Shown here in pieces: positions 1-5,963 of a stretch of DNA of 6,275 nucleotides. This stretch comes from Deltaproteobacteria bacterium (GTDB lineage: Bacteria; Desulfobacterota; DSM-4660; Desulfatiglandales; B25-G16): contig QMLT01000112.1 in NCBI GenBank assembly GCA_003646875.1, positions 1 to 6,275 of the forward strand. Direction: 5' to 3'. The notes beneath the pieces were generated by a model. That model worked only from the letters and a program-made list of their open reading frames with translations. It searched no databases and was not told where the DNA came from. Made by a program: the position numbers and the translations under genes. The number at the start of each line of letters is the position of its first letter. Position 1 is the stretch's first letter.

Positions 1-1344
1 GATTTCAAGGCTGATACCTACATCAGCGCTATTCCTGGGGAACAGGTATCATATCGGAATTTGCACATGCCTTTTAGATCCGCAAAAAAAATTAGGCAGA
101 CAATAGCCTATGAAATTGAGACGATGGTGCCTTTTCCAGTCGAAGATTTGGTAGTTGATTTTACTTTAATTGATCAGTCGGGTCAAAATGATATTCTTGC
201 TGCCTCAGTAAGGAGAGAGGATATCTCCAAATATTTAGCCGTTTTACAGAACCATGGAGTTGAACCTGATATACTGGACATAAGCGGGGTCCCTGTGGTT
301 TTGTGGTTGTTCAGGCAGTTAGAGATACCCGATGATGGGATCCTTTTCCAGATAGGCCAAAAGAGAACCACAATGGTCCTTTATATTGACAAACATATAA
401 GTTTAATCAGGAGCCTTGCTTTTTCTGATGGTCTTATGCCTGAAGCTATTTCAAATTCCCCAGCTTATGGCAATGCGCAAAGCCAGGTACCTAAGCCGAT
501 TGTATCCTGTTTCGAGTTATTGTGTACAAATGTTCAAAATACACTCCATGCATTTGAGTATCAGAATGATATAGAAGTTAAACCAGAAAAGATTTTTGTC
601 ACTGGCGCAGGGAATCTTTATCCGCATACAGTGGGTCTTTTAGAACGATTCTTTGATATCCCTGTTGAAGAAATTAATGTGCTGGGCGGTGATCCAGGCA
701 TTCATATAGACGAAAATATAGCTCAATCCTGGAATTCTGCTACAATGGATAGCGCCTTAGCGCTTACCCTTCGAGGCAATAAGCAAGGCCTGGGTTTCAA
801 TTTCAGGAAAGATGAATTTCAGATTAAAAGAAAGAATACTAAGCTCAAGAGGGAAATCCGAAAGGCTGCTGTCTTTTTGATAGTTATTCTATCTCTCTTA
901 GCTACATATTTTGGTATGGATTATTATTTTCTAAAGGAGCGCTACAGGATGCTGAATAAACAAATTACAGAGACATTCAGGCAAACTCTTCCGAATGTAA
1001 AAAGGATTGTGGACCCGCTACAGCAGATGAGGATAGAAATAACTCAAATCAAAAAATCAGCATTTTTCCTTCCTGGAATTGGTGGAGACCATAAGGTTGT
1101 TGACCTGTTACGGGATATTTCCATTAGAGTACCTGAATCGCTGGATGTTAGGGTAATGAGAATGGTGGTTGATCCAGCGGCTGTAAACATTAAAGGAGAA
1201 ACTGATACGTTTAATACTGTAGACATTATCAAGAAAGGGCTGGAGCCCTCAGAGTATTTTAGTTCAGTTACTATTAGTTCTGCCAATCTTGACCGATCTC
1301 GCAAGCGGGTGCAATTTGAGATAAAACTCAAACGGGCAAAGTAA
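1..1344 (+). CDS. gspL: T2SS inner-membrane platform protein GspL (PilM-like), 5' partial
   Basis: GspL is a bitopic inner-membrane protein that recruits the secretion ATPase GspE and partners GspM. The frame is open from base 1 and the first codons (…IPGEQVSYRNLHMPF…) already match the conserved GspL/PilM N-terminal half, so the true start is upstream; the TTG at 61 and ATG at 67 are internal. Of 447 visible residues, about 1-270 form the actin-like cytoplasmic domain: the KKIRQTIAYEIE…PFPVED stretch, an IGQKRTTMVLYID strand pair near 115-127, a VTGAG nucleotide-fold motif at 200-204 and SALALTLR near 250. One membrane segment follows at about 289-307, then a short coiled region and a periplasmic ferredoxin-like domain to the C-terminus. 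The TAA stop is followed after nine bases by the repeat arm of an inserted cassette, which separates the gene from its partner gspM. A PilM-PilN fusion of a type IV pilus system is the alternative; the gspM-gspN-gspC context favours GspL. Confidence 0.9.
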   Translation, partial: DFKADTYISAIPGEQVSYRNLHMPFRSAKKIRQTIAYEIETMVPFPVEDLVVDFTLIDQSGQNDILAASVRREDISKYLAVLQNHGVEPDILDISGVPVVLWLFRQLEIPDDGILFQIGQKRTTMVLYIDKHISLIRSLAFSDGLMPEAISNSPAYGNAQSQVPKPIVSCFELLCTNVQNTLHAFEYQNDIEVKPEKIFVTGAGNLYPHTVGLLERFFDIPVEEINVLGGDPGIHIDENIAQSWNSATMDSALALTLRGNKQGLGFNFRKDEFQIKRKNTKLKREIRKAAVFLIVILSLLATYFGMDYYFLKERYRMLNKQITETFRQTLPNVKRIVDPLQQMRIEITQIKKSAFFLPGIGGDHKVVDLLRDISIRVPESLDVRVMRMVVDPAAVNIKGETDTFNTVDIIKKGLEPSEYFSSVTISSANLDRSRKRVQFEIKLKRAK

Positions 1345-1353
1345 GAAAGTCTA

Positions 1354-1396
1354 TTGGGTTTGTTGGGTTTGTTGGGTTTGTTGGGCTTGTTGTGTT
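1354..1396 (+). repeat. Left arm: tandem 9-base array, inverted with respect to 1778-1820
   Basis: Three exact copies of TTGGGTTTG (1354, 1363, 1372) are followed by TTGGGCTTG (1381) and a partial TTGTGTT (1390). Bases 1355-1396 pair with 1820-1779 without gaps: 35 of 42 positions pair (two as G-U), and the mismatches are at 1362, 1364, 1371, 1384, 1386, 1389 and 1393. The arm ends seven bases before the ATG of the four-helix-bundle gene. Confidence 0.95.
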
Positions 1397-1402
1397 AAAA
1401 GA

Positions 1403-1813
1403 ATGAAAATTGAAAGGTTTGAAGATGTACATTGTTGGCAGGAAGCGCGTAAGTTGGTAAATTTGGTTTATCAAGCAATAAAAAAGAGTAAGGATTTTCA
1501 AAAAGACATTGGATTATATGGGCGGATTACCGCAGCAACAGTATCGTCTATGAGTAACATAGCTGAGGGCTTTTCTCGCAGATCAAACAATGAGTTTATT
1601 CGGTACCTTTTTATATCAAAAAGTTCAGCAACCGAGGTGCAAAGTGAAGCTTATGTGGCTTTAGATCAAAAATATATAACGGAGGAAACTTTCCATCACA
1701 TCTACGAGCAAGCTGAAATAGTCTCTAAGTTGGATTCTGGCCTGATTACCTATCTACTTCAACATCAGAGCTCATCTAAACCCAAAAAACACAATAAACC
1801 CAAAAAACTCTAG
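1403..1813 (+). CDS. Four-helix-bundle protein (S23/23S rRNA IVS-type family)
   Basis: This 136-residue protein has the hallmarks of the four-helix-bundle family known from ORFs within intervening sequences of 23S rRNA and related to the Avd accessory proteins of diversity-generating retroelements. Visible signatures are the ERFEDVHCWQEAR N-terminus (4-16), GLYGRITAAT in helix 2 (37-46), the diagnostic SNIAEGFSRRS near 51-61 followed by EFIRYL, and the helix-3/4 region to about 120. The family usually ends near there; the last 11 residues (126-136, basic KPKKHNKPKKL) are encoded by the right repeat arm, and the TAG stop lies inside that arm. Biochemical function is unknown; RNA or nucleic-acid binding is often supposed. 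There is no Shine-Dalgarno sequence, only a weak AAAAGA before the ATG. It has no expected role in secretion and looks like a passenger in the operon. The reading frame is intact, suggesting recent arrival or selection. Confidence 0.95.
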   Translation: MKIERFEDVHCWQEARKLVNLVYQAIKKSKDFQKDIGLYGRITAATVSSMSNIAEGFSRRSNNEFIRYLFISKSSATEVQSEAYVALDQKYITEETFHHIYEQAEIVSKLDSGLITYLLQHQSSSKPKKHNKPKKL

Positions 1814-1820
1814 AAACCCA
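1778..1820 (+). repeat. Right arm: inverted 9-base array overlapping the end of the four-helix-bundle gene
   Basis: Consecutive 9-base units AAACCCAAA (1778), AAACACAAT (1787), AAACCCAAA (1796), AAACTCTAG (1805) and a partial AAACCCA (1814) give a 9-base period, with alternate units sharing AAACCCA every 18 bases. It is the inverted counterpart of the array at 1354-1396, is also 43 bases long, but is more degenerate. It encodes the basic tail and stop codon of the four-helix-bundle gene and ends four bases before the gspM start codon at 1825. Confidence 0.9.
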
Positions 1821-1824
1821 TATC

Positions 1825-2340
1825 ATGAAACTTGCAAGGCGTGAAAAATATTTTATATCGGCTGCAGCAATATTTATAGGGATTTTTTGTCTCTTGCAGT
1901 TTTTGATTTTTCCCTTCTTTGAAGCCAGAAATAGGCTTCAAAGGGGTGTTAGCGCTAAAGAAGATGGTCTAAAAGAAATTGTAAGGTTGAGCTCTGAATA
2001 TAATAGATATCGGAGATCTTCTCAAGGTATAAAGCGCGTTATTGCTCAACGAAGGAAGGGATTTACACTTTTTTCATTTCTTGAAAACAGGGCAGGTGAT
2101 GCTGGCATCAAGACTTATATCAAGTATATGAAACCCTCTATCTCGACGGGAGCTGGCCCTTATAAAGAGTCACAGATTGAGATGAAATTGGAGGAGATTA
2201 CATTGAGACAGTTAGTTGACTACCTTTACAGAATTGAATCGCCTGATAATGTTGTAAGTATAAAACGGATTTCAATTAAGGAAAACAAGAAAAAGTCTGG
2301 CCGCTTAGATGCTATTTTACAGATATTGACCTTTAAATAG
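1825..2340 (+). CDS. gspM: T2SS inner-membrane protein GspM (PilO-like)
   Basis: GspM is the bitopic partner of GspL in the T2SS inner-membrane platform. The 171-residue product has a short cytoplasmic N-terminus (MKLARREKYF), one membrane segment at about 10-29, a charged helical stretch likely to form a coiled coil at 33-77, and a periplasmic ferredoxin-like domain from about 80, where LFSFLENRAGDAGI and the later LEEITLRQLVDYLYRIE resemble PilO/GspM. Position after gspL and before gspN supports the name. The ATG lies only four bases beyond the right arm of the inserted cassette, and the bases before it (GAAACCCATATC) contain no Shine-Dalgarno motif, so the insertion has probably replaced the original upstream context. 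Translation may depend on reinitiation after the four-helix-bundle stop codon, 11 bases upstream. Sequence conservation in GspM is low, so the assignment rests on fold pattern and context together. Confidence 0.85.
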   Translation: MKLARREKYFISAAAIFIGIFCLLQFLIFPFFEARNRLQRGVSAKEDGLKEIVRLSSEYNRYRRSSQGIKRVIAQRRKGFTLFSFLENRAGDAGIKTYIKYMKPSISTGAGPYKESQIEMKLEEITLRQLVDYLYRIESPDNVVSIKRISIKENKKKSGRLDAILQILTFK

Positions 2341-2423
2341 ATTGTGGGGGAAATGAGGAATTTCGTGTTGTAGATTACAGGTTAGCAAAAGTAAGCAGTC
2401 TAATGAGAAATATTCGGTAGATT

Positions 2424-3320
2424 ATGGGAAGATTTATTTCAAAAAATAAGAAATGGTTTGGCTATATCGCTTTCTGCATTGTTGTAGCTGGTAGTCTTTT
2501 GTATTATCGTTTTCCTTCAGATGCTCTAAGGGATTATCTAACGATAACTGCAAATAATTTAAATAACTCAGCCACCCTTTCTATTGGTCAGATCAAACCC
2601 TCTCTTCCTTTTGGATTAAAATTCGGGCGGACAGAGCTTATTCTCAAAGACAAACCTTCCATAAAGCTTTTCAGGGCTGATAGTATTTTTATCAAACCGG
2701 ACCCATGGGCCTTTTTTAAAGGAAAGAGCAAATATTGCTTTGAGTGTTTGACATATGGAGGCGATGCAGAGGGTTGTGTAAATTTTAAAAAAAATAGCAT
2801 GGAAATGCCTTTTGATGCGGAAATAGAACTGAAGAATATGCAAATTGCTAAATATGAGCATCTAAAAGATTTGATCGGCTTGCAGATTGATGGCCTTCTT
2901 TACGCAACTATTTTTTTTAAAGGGCAGCACAAAAACCTGATGGATGGAACAGGCGAGGCCCATCTAAAATTGTTAGACGGGAACATTGAACTTTTGGCGC
3001 CTATTTTAAGCCTGGAGTCCATTGAATTTCATGAAATTAAGAGCGATATGGCGCTTGAGAAACATACGATACACATTAAGCGACTTGAATTGACAGGACC
3101 TCTGCTGAGAGGCGCACTGTCAGGAACCATAGGATTGGAAAAAGCATTCGTGAAAAGCGCCCTTAATTTAAAAGGAACGATAGATCCCTTTACATCGTTT
3201 TTCAAAAGCTTAGGAAGTGTCTCCAATACAGTGAGTTTTTTTAAACAAAGGCTCAAAAAGGGAGCCATTCATTTTGTTATCCACGGAACCCTTGCTGAGC
3301 CTAAAATTAGGTTCACCTAA
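2424..3320 (+). CDS. gspN: T2SS protein GspN (AsmA-like envelope protein)
   Basis: The 298-residue product matches the larger GspN type found in deltaproteobacterial T2SS operons, an AsmA-related protein anchored in the inner membrane with most of its mass in the periplasm; its exact role in secretion is not settled. A membrane anchor lies at about 11-28 (WFGYIAFCIVVAGSLLYY), followed by RFPSDALRDYLT, typical of the family. The rest is beta-rich repetitive sequence (for example SIGQIKPSLPFGLKFGRTEL near 53-72), ending in HGTLAEPKIRFT, the usual GspN/AsmA-type C-terminal strand. Residues 105-108 (CFEC) and Cys118 form an unusual cysteine group for a periplasmic protein. The 83 bases before it hold no gene and no clear promoter; the ATG has no good Shine-Dalgarno, only GGTAG at 2416-2420. 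gspC follows after four bases, so the two are probably translationally coupled. Confidence 0.85.
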   Translation: MGRFISKNKKWFGYIAFCIVVAGSLLYYRFPSDALRDYLTITANNLNNSATLSIGQIKPSLPFGLKFGRTELILKDKPSIKLFRADSIFIKPDPWAFFKGKSKYCFECLTYGGDAEGCVNFKKNSMEMPFDAEIELKNMQIAKYEHLKDLIGLQIDGLLYATIFFKGQHKNLMDGTGEAHLKLLDGNIELLAPILSLESIEFHEIKSDMALEKHTIHIKRLELTGPLLRGALSGTIGLEKAFVKSALNLKGTIDPFTSFFKSLGSVSNTVSFFKQRLKKGAIHFVIHGTLAEPKIRFT

Positions 3321-3324
3321 ATTT

Positions 3325-4167
3325 ATGCCAAAATATTATCAGACAATTTTCAATCTTTTTGCCTTAACCATAATTATTATTATTGGCGTAGAGCTTTTCT
3401 ACATGGTCATCAGGGTGCATCTCAAAAACGTTAACACTCAAGGTATAATGACGTACCATATACCGAATGTTGAAAGACATAGAAGACCTACTCTAGATTA
3501 CTACAAGCCGATTTTAAAAAGAAATATCTTTGGCTCTGAAGAGAACGTTTCTAAAGAAATGCGCGCGGAAAAGATTGAAAACCTGCAGCCTACTACATTG
3601 AAATTAGCTCTTTTGGGCACAGTTTCAGGGAATCGGCAGAATACCTTTGCTGTTATAGAAGAAATTAACAAAAAAAAGCAAGCCCTCTACAGGGTGGGCG
3701 ATAGTGTTCAGGGCGCTATTGTCAAGGAAATTTTAAGAGGGAAGGTGATCCTTAGGGTTAAAGAGAGAGATGAGATTCTTACAATAGAAGAAGCTGCCGC
3801 CTTAAGAACTAAAAAGGAATACCTGGCCTCAGAACCAATCGTGGCAGGTGAGACTATAATGGTAAGCCGTTCGGCTGTACAGGAATCAATGAGAAATCTT
3901 AACAACCTATTATCTCAAGTAAGAATAAGGCCTCATTTCAGGAACGGCAAGGCAGACGGTTTATCGGTTACTAATCTAAAGGCTGGATCTTTTTTTGCAA
4001 AGTTGGGATTGAAGAATGGTGATATTGTTCAAGGGATAGATGGCAGAATTATCAAAAGCCCGGAGGACGTGCTGGAGGTGTACAAGAAATTTAAATTAGG
4101 ATCTCAGGTGGCATTACAGATAATGAGAAATAATGAACAGAAAATAATAAATTACAAATTCAGGTAA
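3325..4167 (+). CDS. gspC: T2SS inner-membrane connector GspC with PDZ domain
   Basis: GspC joins the inner-membrane platform to the secretin GspD and contributes to substrate selection. The ATG at 3325 was chosen because it lies four bases after the gspN stop and gives a standard short cytoplasmic N-terminus (MPKYYQTIFN); a TTG at 3274 in the same frame would add 17 residues wholly inside gspN. The 280 residues comprise a membrane helix (about 9-28), a linker, the homology region (about 60-157) with the expected KRNIFG entry motif at 65-70, LALLGTVSG at 94-102 and VGDSVQGAIVKEI at 124-136, and a C-terminal PDZ domain (about 190-280) whose LKNGDIVQGIDG loop-strand at 229-240 is characteristic. 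Other GspC proteins carry a coiled coil instead of the PDZ. In many operons gspC comes first, next to gspD; here it follows gspN, and no gspD is found before the window ends. Confidence 0.9.
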   Translation: MPKYYQTIFNLFALTIIIIIGVELFYMVIRVHLKNVNTQGIMTYHIPNVERHRRPTLDYYKPILKRNIFGSEENVSKEMRAEKIENLQPTTLKLALLGTVSGNRQNTFAVIEEINKKKQALYRVGDSVQGAIVKEILRGKVILRVKERDEILTIEEAAALRTKKEYLASEPIVAGETIMVSRSAVQESMRNLNNLLSQVRIRPHFRNGKADGLSVTNLKAGSFFAKLGLKNGDIVQGIDGRIIKSPEDVLEVYKKFKLGSQVALQIMRNNEQKIINYKFR

Positions 4168-4173
4168 AAGATG

Positions 4174-4200
4174 TTTGTTGAGTTTGTTGAGTTTAGAATT
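4174..4200 (+). repeat. Short tandem array related to the four-helix-bundle cassette arm
   Basis: Two exact TTTGTTGAG units (4174, 4183) and a degenerate third (TTTAGAATT, 4192) lie just after the gspC stop. The unit differs at one of nine bases from TTTGTTGGG, the same-phase unit of the cassette arm at 1359-1394. GTTTGTTGAG at 4182-4191 can fold back on CTCTTCAAAC at 4203-4212 (8 of 10 pairs). No four-helix-bundle gene is present here, so this may be a scar or a seed of such a cassette. Confidence 0.75.
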
Positions 4201-4210
4201 TCCTCTTCAA

Positions 4211-4299
4211 ACTTTAGGCACTTTAGCTTACTTTAGGCACTTTAGCTTACTTTAGGCACTTTAGCTTACTTTAGACACTTTAGACACTTTAGACACTTT
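4211..4299 (+). repeat. ACTTTAG-type tandem array before gspA
   Basis: Three exact copies of the 19-base unit ACTTTAGGCACTTTAGCTT (4211, 4230, 4249) are followed by three exact 9-base ACTTTAGAC units (4268, 4277, 4286) and a partial ACTTT to 4299. The 19-base unit is itself a 9-base and a 10-base ACTTTAG unit joined, so the whole array derives from one short motif. The exact identity of the copies points to recent expansion. It fills most of the gspC-gspA gap and ends 10 bases before the gspA start. Confidence 0.97.
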
Positions 4300-4309
4300 T
4301 AATTTTTAT

Positions 4310-5920
4310 ATGTACACATCCTATTTTGGTTTTAAAGAGAGTCCTTTCAATCTAACACCGGATCCACGATACCTCTTTCTGAGCCCTCACCACAGGGAAG
4401 CCCTTGATCATCTCCTTTATGGAATTAACGAACGGAAGGGCTTTATTGCCATTACTGGGGGTATTGGTACTGGCAAGACTACCCTGTGCCGTGCTCTTTT
4501 AGAACAGTTAGATAAATCTACAAAGAGCGCCCTGGTATTTAACTCCTTTATCAATGAGAAGGAACTCTTAGAGATAATAAATCAGGAGTTTGGTATTAAT
4601 CTGGATCAGGAGGTCCAAACAAAAAAGCAACATATTGACAGACTCAACCAGTACCTGCTTGAGACCTTTAGTGGTGGGGGCAATGCAGTGCTTTTGATAG
4701 ATGAAGCTCAAAACCTTTCAGGCACGGTTCTTGAGCAGATACGGATGCTTTCAAATTTAGAAACAGAAAAAGAGAAACTGATTCAGATAGTTCTCGTTGG
4801 ACAGTCTGAATTGAAGGAGCTTTTGGCCTCTGCCTCGTTAAGACAGCTTAATGAAAGGATTATGGTTCGCTATGAACTGAGGCCTTTGGCCCATAAAGAT
4901 ATCCAGGGCTATGTGGAACACCGATTGGTGGTGGCAGGCGGCAGGGGAAATTTGAGGTTTACAAAGGGCGCTTTCAAGGCAATCTACAGTTACTCTCAAG
5001 GAAATCCAAGAAGGATCAATGCTGTTTGTGACAGAGCGCTCCTTATTGCATATACAAAAGAAACATATACCATATCTAAAGGCATGGTTGGGAGCGCTAT
5101 CAGGGAAATCCGTGGAGATATAGCAGCAGAGCGTGGCATAAAGGGATGGCCCTGGAAAAAAGCCGCGTCATCTATTACGCTCTTCTTGCTATTAATTATA
5201 GTTGCAGGCTTTGCTGGATGGAGTTTCAGAGAGCATATTTTAGGCTTCTTTTCCGATAATCAAAAAATGGCTGCAGAAACAACCAAGGATGCTCAATCAA
5301 TGGCCCTCACAACGAAAAAGCCGGCAGCAACCATATTTCTTGATGAAAAGACTAGTCTTGCAGGTCTCTTCAATCTTTACAATGATAAGACAAAAAAGGA
5401 CCGTAATTATGTAAACGAACAGAATGTAGGAATGATTTCATTCTATTTAAAACCGAAACATTTTTTGAGGTTCAAAAAACCCTTTCGCCTTCTTTTAACT
5501 CACATTTCAGTCTCCGAATCTCCAAACTCTTTTTCAGTAGGCACGGATTCCAATCTGATCTCATCGGCTCGTTATCTCCTTATCCGCAAAGTGGTAGCCG
5601 ATGGTGTCATAGCAGTAGATGCCGACGGTAAGGAAAGGGAGGTTCCCAGGGATTTTTTTAAAAACTATGGCGAGCAGAAGGTTACCTGGGTTTATCCCTA
5701 TGAAGGCAAAAGGGTAGATTTAATTAAGGGGATGAGAACACCGACTGTCTTGAGGGTGCAGAAGGCTCTAAAAAAACTGGGATATCTGTTGGAGCTTTCA
5801 GGTGTCTATGACAATGCAACCTTTCGTTGTGTAACGAAATTCCAGAACTATTTCGGACTTAGTCCTGATGGGATTGTTGGTCCCAGGACCAGAGCCTTTT
5901 TGTACCAGGTATCGGATTAA
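4310..5920 (+). CDS. gspA: GspA/ExeA-like AAA+ ATPase with peptidoglycan-binding domain
   Basis: ExeA/GspA, usually with GspB, binds peptidoglycan and helps the secretin assemble through the cell wall. The 536 residues start with the family's characteristic MYTSYFGFKESPFNLTPDP. The cytoplasmic AAA+ domain (about 20-270) shows Walker A GGIGTGKT at 50-57 (Lys56), Walker B AVLLIDEAQ at 126-134 (Asp131, Glu132), a sensor-like LVGQSEL at 162-168, arginines at 183 and 187 and the GNPRRIN motif at 231-237. A membrane helix lies at about 287-306. The periplasmic part has a poorly conserved region (about 340-470) and a PG_binding_1-type domain at about 475-532 (VLRVQKALKKLGYL, then PDGIVGPRTRAFL). All ATPase motifs are intact. 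No gspB follows: inserted cassettes occupy the DNA downstream. The start is fixed by family conservation, yet the 20 bases before it are T-rich with no Shine-Dalgarno. MSHA- or prepilin-associated ExeA-like ATPases are the alternative. Confidence 0.92.
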   Translation: MYTSYFGFKESPFNLTPDPRYLFLSPHHREALDHLLYGINERKGFIAITGGIGTGKTTLCRALLEQLDKSTKSALVFNSFINEKELLEIINQEFGINLDQEVQTKKQHIDRLNQYLLETFSGGGNAVLLIDEAQNLSGTVLEQIRMLSNLETEKEKLIQIVLVGQSELKELLASASLRQLNERIMVRYELRPLAHKDIQGYVEHRLVVAGGRGNLRFTKGAFKAIYSYSQGNPRRINAVCDRALLIAYTKETYTISKGMVGSAIREIRGDIAAERGIKGWPWKKAASSITLFLLLIIVAGFAGWSFREHILGFFSDNQKMAAETTKDAQSMALTTKKPAATIFLDEKTSLAGLFNLYNDKTKKDRNYVNEQNVGMISFYLKPKHFLRFKKPFRLLLTHISVSESPNSFSVGTDSNLISSARYLLIRKVVADGVIAVDADGKEREVPRDFFKNYGEQKVTWVYPYEGKRVDLIKGMRTPTVLRVQKALKKLGYLLELSGVYDNATFRCVTKFQNYFGLSPDGIVGPRTRAFLYQVSD

Positions 5921-5943
5921 TGGAGTTTATTGTGTCACTACGC

Positions 5944-5963
5944 AGCCGCAGATTCACACAGAT
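5944..5963 (+). repeat. Left terminal inverted repeat of the GxxExxY cassette
   Basis: AGCCGCAGATTCACACAGAT is the inverted counterpart of 6155-6174, differing by four transitions. The ORF's first ATG begins at 5962 within this repeat's last bases. Internally the motif CAGAT recurs (5950, 5960, 5969), so the arm is itself a loose direct repeat. Confidence 0.8.

Larger units (their letters stand above)
1355..1820 (+). mobile_element. Repeat-bounded four-helix-bundle cassette inserted between gspL and gspM
   Basis: This 466-base unit consists of a left array of 9-base units, one four-helix-bundle gene and a right array that is the inverted counterpart of the left. TGGGTTT at 1355-1361 and AAACCCA at 1814-1820 form the outer ends, each bordered by TAT (1352-1354 and 1821-1823), which might be a 3-base target duplication. 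It separates gspL from gspM, genes normally a few bases apart, so it reads as an insertion into an established operon. No transposase is present, so any mobility would depend on something encoded elsewhere, or on an RNA route. Calling it mobile is an inference from the inverted ends, the position and the second partial copy of the gene at 6183-6275. Confidence 0.55.

Noticed and set aside
61..69. TTG at 61 or ATG at 67 as the gspL start
   Set aside because: Codons 1-20 of the window are open in the same frame and encode conserved GspL/PilM sequence, so the gene begins upstream.
183..371. Reverse-strand open frame inside gspL
   Set aside because: It lies wholly within the conserved GspL coding region on the other strand and shows no domain or start signal of its own. 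The same holds for the minus-strand frames at 1044-1331, 2588-2861, 3029-3268 and 3708-3905.
1403..1813. Diversity-generating retroelement accessory gene (avd)
   Set aside because: The protein fold family is related, but there is no reverse transcriptase, template repeat or variable repeat in the window.
2341..2423. Small gene or leader peptide in the gspM-gspN gap
   Set aside because: A GGGGGAA stretch precedes an ATG at 2353, but the frame closes after six codons and nothing supports translation.
3274..3324. TTG at 3274 as the gspC start
   Set aside because: The extra 17 residues are encoded entirely within the conserved end of gspN, while the ATG at 3325 gives a normal GspC N-terminus just after the gspN stop.
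4182..4212. Rho-independent terminator after gspC
   Set aside because: The hairpin is AT-rich with two mismatches and is not followed by a T-run, so it is better read as part of the repeat.
4171..4236. Small ORF starting at ATG 4171 after gspC
   Set aside because: Its 21 codons are mostly repeat units and it has no family resemblance; the open frame follows from the 9-base period.
4211..4299. CRISPR array
   Set aside because: The units are contiguous without unique spacers and are 9 or 19 bases long; there are no cas genes.
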